DNA of 11,302 bases, taken from contig JALOBD010000071.1 of NCBI GenBank assembly GCA_023228445.1, positions 1-11,302 of the forward strand, in the 5' to 3' direction. The notes beneath the pieces were generated by a model. The model did no database searches, was not told the DNA's origin, and worked only from the letters and a program-made list of their open reading frames with translations. This DNA is from Sphaerochaeta sp. GTDB lineage: Bacteria; Spirochaetota; Spirochaetia; Sphaerochaetales; Sphaerochaetaceae. Below, piece by piece: positions 7,250-11,302 of this stretch. The translations under genes were made by a program, and so were the position numbers. Position 1 is the first letter of the stretch. Every line of letters starts with the position of its first letter.

Positions 7250-8383
7250 ATGATGATAGCACCACAAGAGTTTGTTGAAGCGTTGGAGCGGTATGGCACA
7301 GACTTCTTTTGCGGGGTGCCCGATTCTCTCTTGAAGAATCTCTGCGCCTACATTACTGATACCGTCGATGCAGAACACCACATCATCACGGCAAACGAAG
7401 GCAATGCCGTTGCCTTGGCGGCAGGCCATCACCTCGCCACCGGCTCGATCCCGTTCGTCTACATGCAGAACTCGGGGCAAGGCAATGCCATCAATCCGCT
7501 CCTCTCACTTGTCGATGAGGATGTCTACCAGATACCGATGCTGCTTTGTGTCGGCTGGCGAGGAGAGCCCGGCATCAAGGATGAGCCGCAGCATCTCAAG
7601 CAGGGTAAGGTGACCCTCAGCATCTTTGAGGCCGTAGGGATTCCGTATCAGACGTTATCGACAGAACCAGCTGAGGTGGCCGTCCAGCTCTCAGATGCCT
7701 ATGTCTATATGCAAGAAAATAGTGCACCGTATGCATTGGTCATCCGTAAGGGTGTTTTTGCTCCGTATGAGCTCAAGCAGAAAACCATTGTCGATGGAGC
7801 GTTTACGAGAGAACAGGCATTGGAGATTGTCGTCGACCACCTTCCACCTGACGCAATCGTCGTCTCGACGACCGGTATGGTGTCACGCGAACTCTATGAG
7901 ATTCGAGAGAAGCGGGAAGAGGGACATCATAAGGACTTTCTTACCGTCGGTTCGATGGGCCACGCTTCCCAGATAGCTTTGGGTGTCGCTTTGGCCAAGA
8001 AGGAGCGGCCAGTTGTGTGCATTGACGGCGATGGAGCCGCTCTGATGCATCTTGGGGGAGCGGCAATCATCGCCAATGCCAAGCCTAAGCGGTTTTTGCA
8101 TATCATCCTCAACAATGGGGCACATGATTCTGTTGGAGGGCAGCCTACCGTCGGTCGATCTGTCGACTTGGTTGGTACGCTCCTGAGCCTTGGCTACGCA
8201 AAGGCAGTACAGGCAAAAACTCAAGATGAGCTCATCGAAGCGCTCTCTGTTCCTGTTGCTGGGCCATACTGCATCGAGGTGTTGGTGAAGAAGGGAAACC
8301 GGCCTGATTTGGGGAGACCAAAGAGTACACCGGTGGAGAATAAACACGCATTCATGCGCTACATGACAGAGGCAGGAGTATGA
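7250..8383 (+). CDS. aepY: Phosphonopyruvate decarboxylase
   Basis: This 377-residue ThDP- and Mg-dependent enzyme decarboxylates phosphonopyruvate to phosphonoacetaldehyde, which pulls the unfavourable mutase equilibrium forward. Evidence is FFCGVPDSLLKNL near the N-terminus, the ThDP-activating Glu50 in ANEGNAVALAAG, QNSGQGNAINPLLSL, the GDEPQHLKQGK-like stretch IKDEPQHLKQGK, and the ThDP-binding motif GDGAALMHLGG (from residue 260) ending in NNGAHDSVGG (N288/N289). Length fits single-chain Ppd. Two ATGs stand in tandem, at 7250 and 7253; AGGA at 7244-7247 is two bases before the first and five before the second, so 7253 may be the true start. It overlaps the next gene by ATGA. Sulfopyruvate decarboxylase is the nearest relative but is excluded by the mutase and transaminase neighbours. 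Confidence 0.95.
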   Translation: MMIAPQEFVEALERYGTDFFCGVPDSLLKNLCAYITDTVDAEHHIITANEGNAVALAAGHHLATGSIPFVYMQNSGQGNAINPLLSLVDEDVYQIPMLLCVGWRGEPGIKDEPQHLKQGKVTLSIFEAVGIPYQTLSTEPAEVAVQLSDAYVYMQENSAPYALVIRKGVFAPYELKQKTIVDGAFTREQALEIVVDHLPPDAIVVSTTGMVSRELYEIREKREEGHHKDFLTVGSMGHASQIALGVALAKKERPVVCIDGDGAALMHLGGAAIIANAKPKRFLHIILNNGAHDSVGGQPTVGRSVDLVGTLLSLGYAKAVQAKTQDELIEALSVPVAGPYCIEVLVKKGNRPDLGRPKSTPVENKHAFMRYMTEAGV

Positions 8384-10209
8384 TACGAGAAGCAGTGATT
8401 GTCGGAGCTGGATTGGGATCGAGAATGAAGGGGGCGACGGAGGATCGCCCTAAGGGGTTCATTGAACTCAATGGCGCATATCTTGTCGAAATGTCGGTGC
8501 AGAAGCTGCTTGCTCATGGGATTGAGCGAATTATCATCGGCACTGGATACCATAGTGAGTGGTACGATAATCTTGCAAAGAAATACCCAGCTATTGAGAC
8601 AATACACAATGCGAACTATGCATCTACCGGGAGCATGGGAACTCTAGAAGTCTGTGCTCAATTGATAGAAAGAGATTTCATCCTCCTTGAATCGGATTTG
8701 ATCTACGATTCCATCGCCCTCTTTACTCTGATCAACGACCCGCATCGAGATGTAATCCTCGGTTCTGGAACCACCCAGAGTGGTGACGAGGTCTATATTG
8801 CTGTAGATGAACGCCAAGAGGTGAAGGCAATCTCGAAATTCAAGGAGACCATGGATTCTGCCTTCTGTGAGTTGGTAGGAGTTTCAAAAATCTCCTACCA
8901 AACGTTGCAAGCGATGTGTGCATTTGCTGAAGCCAACCGTAATGAGATGCCTAAGATGGAGTACGAGAGTGCGCTTGGCGGAGCACAACAGATGGGGCAG
9001 CACCTCTTTGTTCGCAAGATCGAGTACCTTGCTTGGCGAGAAATCGATGATGCCTCCCACCTTGCCATGGCCAGAGAAGAGGTGCTTCCCAAGATTCTTG
9101 AGAACGAGAGCTTGAGGAAGGTGCGTCGTGAAGTGCTGCTCAATCCAGGCCCTGCCACCACCACCGACTCGGTTAAGTATTCTCAGGTCTGTGCGGATAT
9201 CTGTCCCCGTGAGGAAGAATTCGGGCAGATGATGCGATGGATTTGTGATGAACTGACTGACTTCGTAGGTAGTCGAGATGAGTATGAAACGGTGCTCTTT
9301 GCTGGATCGGGAACGTTGGCTGATGAAGTAATGCTCTCCTCCTGTGTTCCTGATGATGGCAAGCTCTTAATCATCAACAATGGTTCATATGGAGCACGGA
9401 TGGCTAAAATTGCCTCAGTCTATAAGCTCAATTATGATGTTTTTAAGAGTTCGACACACGAAGTGCTGGACCTCATTGCCCTCAAGGAGATGCTCGATGG
9501 GGGAGGATACACCCACCTAGCGGCGGTCTACCATGAGACGACCACGGGCTTGATGAACCCTATCCCTCAAATCGGAAAGATGTGCCACGACTTGGGGATC
9601 GTAACCATCGTTGATACGGTCAGCGCTTTCGCTGCGATTCCCATTGATATGAAGCGAGACCACATCGACTTCATGGCCTCAACATCCAACAAATGCATCC
9701 AAGGGGTGGCAGGGGCGTGCTTTGTCTTCTGCAATCGCAGAGAGCTTGAAAAACTCAAGGGAAGGCCTATGAGGACCTACTACATGGACCTCTATGATCA
9801 ATATGACAACTTCTCAAAAACACTTCAGACTCGATTTACCCCACCGGTACAGGTGCTCTACTCATTGAGACAGGCGATCATAGAAACAAAACAGGAAACC
9901 ATCGAGGGTCGATATGCGCGATATACCGCATGCTGGGAGGTTCTCACCAAGACAGTAGAAGAGTTGGAGCTGAAGATGTTGGTGGAGAAGGAGCTGCAAT
10001 CACATCTGATCACGGCGATTATGGAACCAGAGAGTGAAGCCTACTCATTCGAGGAGTTTCACGACCGTGCACGAGAGCGAGGGTTCACAATCTATCCAGG
10101 AAAGTTAGGGAATATTAATACCTTCAGAATCGCCAACATTGGAGATATCCAGATCTTTGAGATGGAGCGGTTTGTTAAATTCATGAGAGAGTACTTCAAA
10201 GGATTGTAA
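8380..10209 (+). CDS. pntC: Fused CTP:2-aminoethylphosphonate cytidylyltransferase / 2-AEP transaminase (PntC type)
   Basis: This 609-residue bifunctional protein has two domains. Residues 1 to about 245 are a MobA/LicC-like nucleotidyltransferase: VGAGLGSRM (8-16) with RPKGF (23-27) for the nucleotide, TGSMGTLEV, and ESD (104-106) with a metal-binding Asp. Residues about 250-609 are a class V PLP aminotransferase of the 2-AEP:pyruvate type: LLNPGPATTT, FAGSGTLADE, VDTVSAF with D412, and TSNKCIQG with the Schiff-base Lys438. The aminotransferase makes 2-AEP from phosphonoacetaldehyde using an amino donor, usually alanine; the N-terminal domain then activates it to CMP-2-AEP for transfer. This fusion is known from Treponema denticola PntC. 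The start cannot be later, since the nucleotide loop begins at residue 8. The ATG overlaps the decarboxylase stop as ATGA, with AGAGG seven bases upstream. Confidence 0.93.
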   Translation: MIREAVIVGAGLGSRMKGATEDRPKGFIELNGAYLVEMSVQKLLAHGIERIIIGTGYHSEWYDNLAKKYPAIETIHNANYASTGSMGTLEVCAQLIERDFILLESDLIYDSIALFTLINDPHRDVILGSGTTQSGDEVYIAVDERQEVKAISKFKETMDSAFCELVGVSKISYQTLQAMCAFAEANRNEMPKMEYESALGGAQQMGQHLFVRKIEYLAWREIDDASHLAMAREEVLPKILENESLRKVRREVLLNPGPATTTDSVKYSQVCADICPREEEFGQMMRWICDELTDFVGSRDEYETVLFAGSGTLADEVMLSSCVPDDGKLLIINNGSYGARMAKIASVYKLNYDVFKSSTHEVLDLIALKEMLDGGGYTHLAAVYHETTTGLMNPIPQIGKMCHDLGIVTIVDTVSAFAAIPIDMKRDHIDFMASTSNKCIQGVAGACFVFCNRRELEKLKGRPMRTYYMDLYDQYDNFSKTLQTRFTPPVQVLYSLRQAIIETKQETIEGRYARYTACWEVLTKTVEELELKMLVEKELQSHLITAIMEPESEAYSFEEFHDRARERGFTIYPGKLGNINTFRIANIGDIQIFEMERFVKFMREYFKGL

Positions 10210-10238
10210 CAAGATCATCCTCCACTAGAGAAAAGTAT

Positions 10239-10278
10239 CAGAAGGGGAACCTCGCCAGGTTCCCCTTCTGCATTTTTT
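10239..10278 (+). terminator. Rho-independent terminator of the phosphonate operon
   Basis: A perfect 14-base-pair stem (CAGAAGGGGAACCT at 10239-10252 with its complement at 10257-10270) encloses a CGCC tetraloop. It is followed by a run of six T at 10273-10278, and lies 30 bases after the pntC stop. On the minus strand the stem is followed by ATACTTTTC, so it may also stop transcripts of the convergent MlrC-like gene. Confidence 0.93.
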
Positions 10279-10294
10279 CCCTCACTTGCGTGTC

Positions 10295-11302
10295 CTAGAT
10301 CAACTCCAACTCCGCCTCAAACTCCTTATCCAGCGGGTAGATCGGCCTTGGCAGGTTCTGGTAGGGGAGGCGTTCGAAGAGTTCATCGGTGGACCCTGTA
10401 GTGAGGGCCATCATCGAGCGTTTGGCAATCGCTCTGATCTCTGGCTCAAGGTAGCCGAGCTTTACCACGATGACTTTGCGCTCTGTTGGCTCTACTCCTA
10501 GGATCCGCATCATCTCCGGGTCATAGCACCCCACATGCTTGCTGGCCACCACCACATCGACTCCATTGACGTGAAGGAGTGCGAGGTCGGCGCCGTTGGC
10601 CCCTTCCCACGCTCTCTCGATTGCCTTGACGGTTACTTCTGCTTCTACCGGTTTGCTCTTCTCAGTATCAAACTTCGAGCCAAGGCTCGTCTCGTAGGTG
10701 CTCCCAACTCCCCGCTCTATGGCTTCTCTGACTACCTCAGGATCATAGAAGCCCTGGTAGACGAGCGGTGGGTTCAGTTGGGAGAGCTCATTGTCCTCTA
10801 AGATCAAGTGGAGGAAGTTCGTCACATCCCCACTGCCTCCGGCAGTCGGGTTGTCTCCGCTGTCGCTGATGACCACCGGATAGATGTTCTCTTTAAGCGA
10901 CTCCTTCGTCGCCTCCAGCGCATCCTCCGGCATCCGCGTCTCATTGTAGAAGGTGAACTCAGCTCTCCTGTTCCAGAAGAGCTGGGCTAGCTCTTTGGCC
11001 AGGCAGTCGGCAAGGGGTTGGTCATCTTGGGTGACCACCACCGCGTGGACTGCGTTCTCTGTTCCATCTGCCCACGGGAAGCCGAGGAGGTAGGAAGCGG
11101 AGAGCACCTGTGGGTGCTGCTCTCGTATTCTCAACTCCTTGATGAGGCTTGCCATCGGCTCCACACTCGTCTCACTCTGTTCGCCGGCGATCAGCATCGG
11201 GATTCTCACCGCTGCCATCGTCGGCTTTTTTTTGCTCTCCAGGGTGCGGATGACCATCAGGGCATTGTGGATGCCCGTCTCGTAGGTATCGGTGTGGGGG
11301 GC
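10295..11302 (-). CDS. M81 family metallopeptidase (MlrC-like), N-terminus outside window
   Basis: The frame is open to the right edge, giving at least 336 residues. The ATG at 11257 is not the start, because the codons before it read in frame and match the family: PHTDTYETGIHNAL, containing the His and Asp of the conserved H-x-D zinc site. Further signs are VRIPMLIAGEQSETSVEPM, YPVVISDSGDNPTAGGSGD, and HVGCYDPEMMRILGVEP in the C-terminal MlrC domain. Members are named after microcystinase MlrC, a zinc peptidase cleaving linear microcystin, but most homologues have unknown substrates and are annotated M81 or DUF1485 proteins. The gene faces the phosphonate operon and shares its terminator region, so a functional link is not implied. 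About 110-150 N-terminal residues lie beyond the window. Confidence 0.88.
   Translation of the reverse strand, partial: APHTDTYETGIHNALMVIRTLESKKKPTMAAVRIPMLIAGEQSETSVEPMASLIKELRIREQHPQVLSASYLLGFPWADGTENAVHAVVVTQDDQPLADCLAKELAQLFWNRRAEFTFYNETRMPEDALEATKESLKENIYPVVISDSGDNPTAGGSGDVTNFLHLILEDNELSQLNPPLVYQGFYDPEVVREAIERGVGSTYETSLGSKFDTEKSKPVEAEVTVKAIERAWEGANGADLALLHVNGVDVVVASKHVGCYDPEMMRILGVEPTERKVIVVKLGYLEPEIRAIAKRSMMALTTGSTDELFERLPYQNLPRPIYPLDKEFEAELELI

Noticed and set aside
10295..11257. Treating the MlrC-like gene as complete with a start at 11257
   Set aside because: The frame continues to the window edge and the codons before 11257 encode the conserved PHTDTYETG segment, so the gene is partial.

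Overview
The window is accessory DNA from a bacterium that I infer to be a spirochaete, probably Sphaerochaeta or a Treponema relative. The main clue is a fused CTP:2-aminoethylphosphonate (2-AEP) cytidylyltransferase/2-AEP transaminase (PntC type), an arrangement known from Treponema denticola, with a Ppm carrying an N-terminal nucleotidyltransferase-like domain beside it. This lineage call is a guess from gene content and could be wrong.

Left part (1 to about 3.9 kb, minus strand) is a nest of mobile DNA. Three tyrosine recombinases lie in a translationally coupled string: a 402-residue gene at 2566-1358, a 428-residue gene at 1361-75 that overlaps the first by ATGA, and the first 27 codons of a third gene starting at 82 that runs off the left edge. 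This is the layout of a recombinase-in-trio (RIT) element. Directly behind it is an IS4-type DDE transposase (3746-2679) whose last conserved motif is cut off and replaced by 13 foreign residues, so the IS has lost its 3' end where the RIT element now begins.

Middle (about 3.9-4.6 kb): the 5' end of the IS abuts the C-terminal third of an LTA-synthase-like sulfatase (alkaline phosphatase superfamily). The membrane domain and the part carrying the catalytic nucleophile are missing, so it is a remnant.

Right-centre (4.7-10.2 kb, plus strand) is a tight four-gene operon. It encodes a membrane-anchored CDP-glycerol glycerophosphotransferase-like enzyme, phosphoenolpyruvate mutase with an N-terminal nucleotidyltransferase-like domain, phosphonopyruvate decarboxylase, and the PntC/2-AEP transaminase fusion. 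Together the last three would convert PEP to phosphonopyruvate, then phosphonoacetaldehyde, then 2-AEP, then CMP-2-AEP. The first gene is the natural candidate to move the CMP-activated 2-AEP onto a surface glycan, by analogy with CDP-glycerol enzymes. A strong intrinsic terminator closes the operon at 10239-10278.

Right edge (10295-11302, minus strand) is the C-terminal part of an M81/MlrC-type metallopeptidase, convergent with the operon and probably unrelated to it. No tRNA, rRNA, CRISPR array or riboswitch was recognised, and no gene-free stretch exceeds 300 bases.
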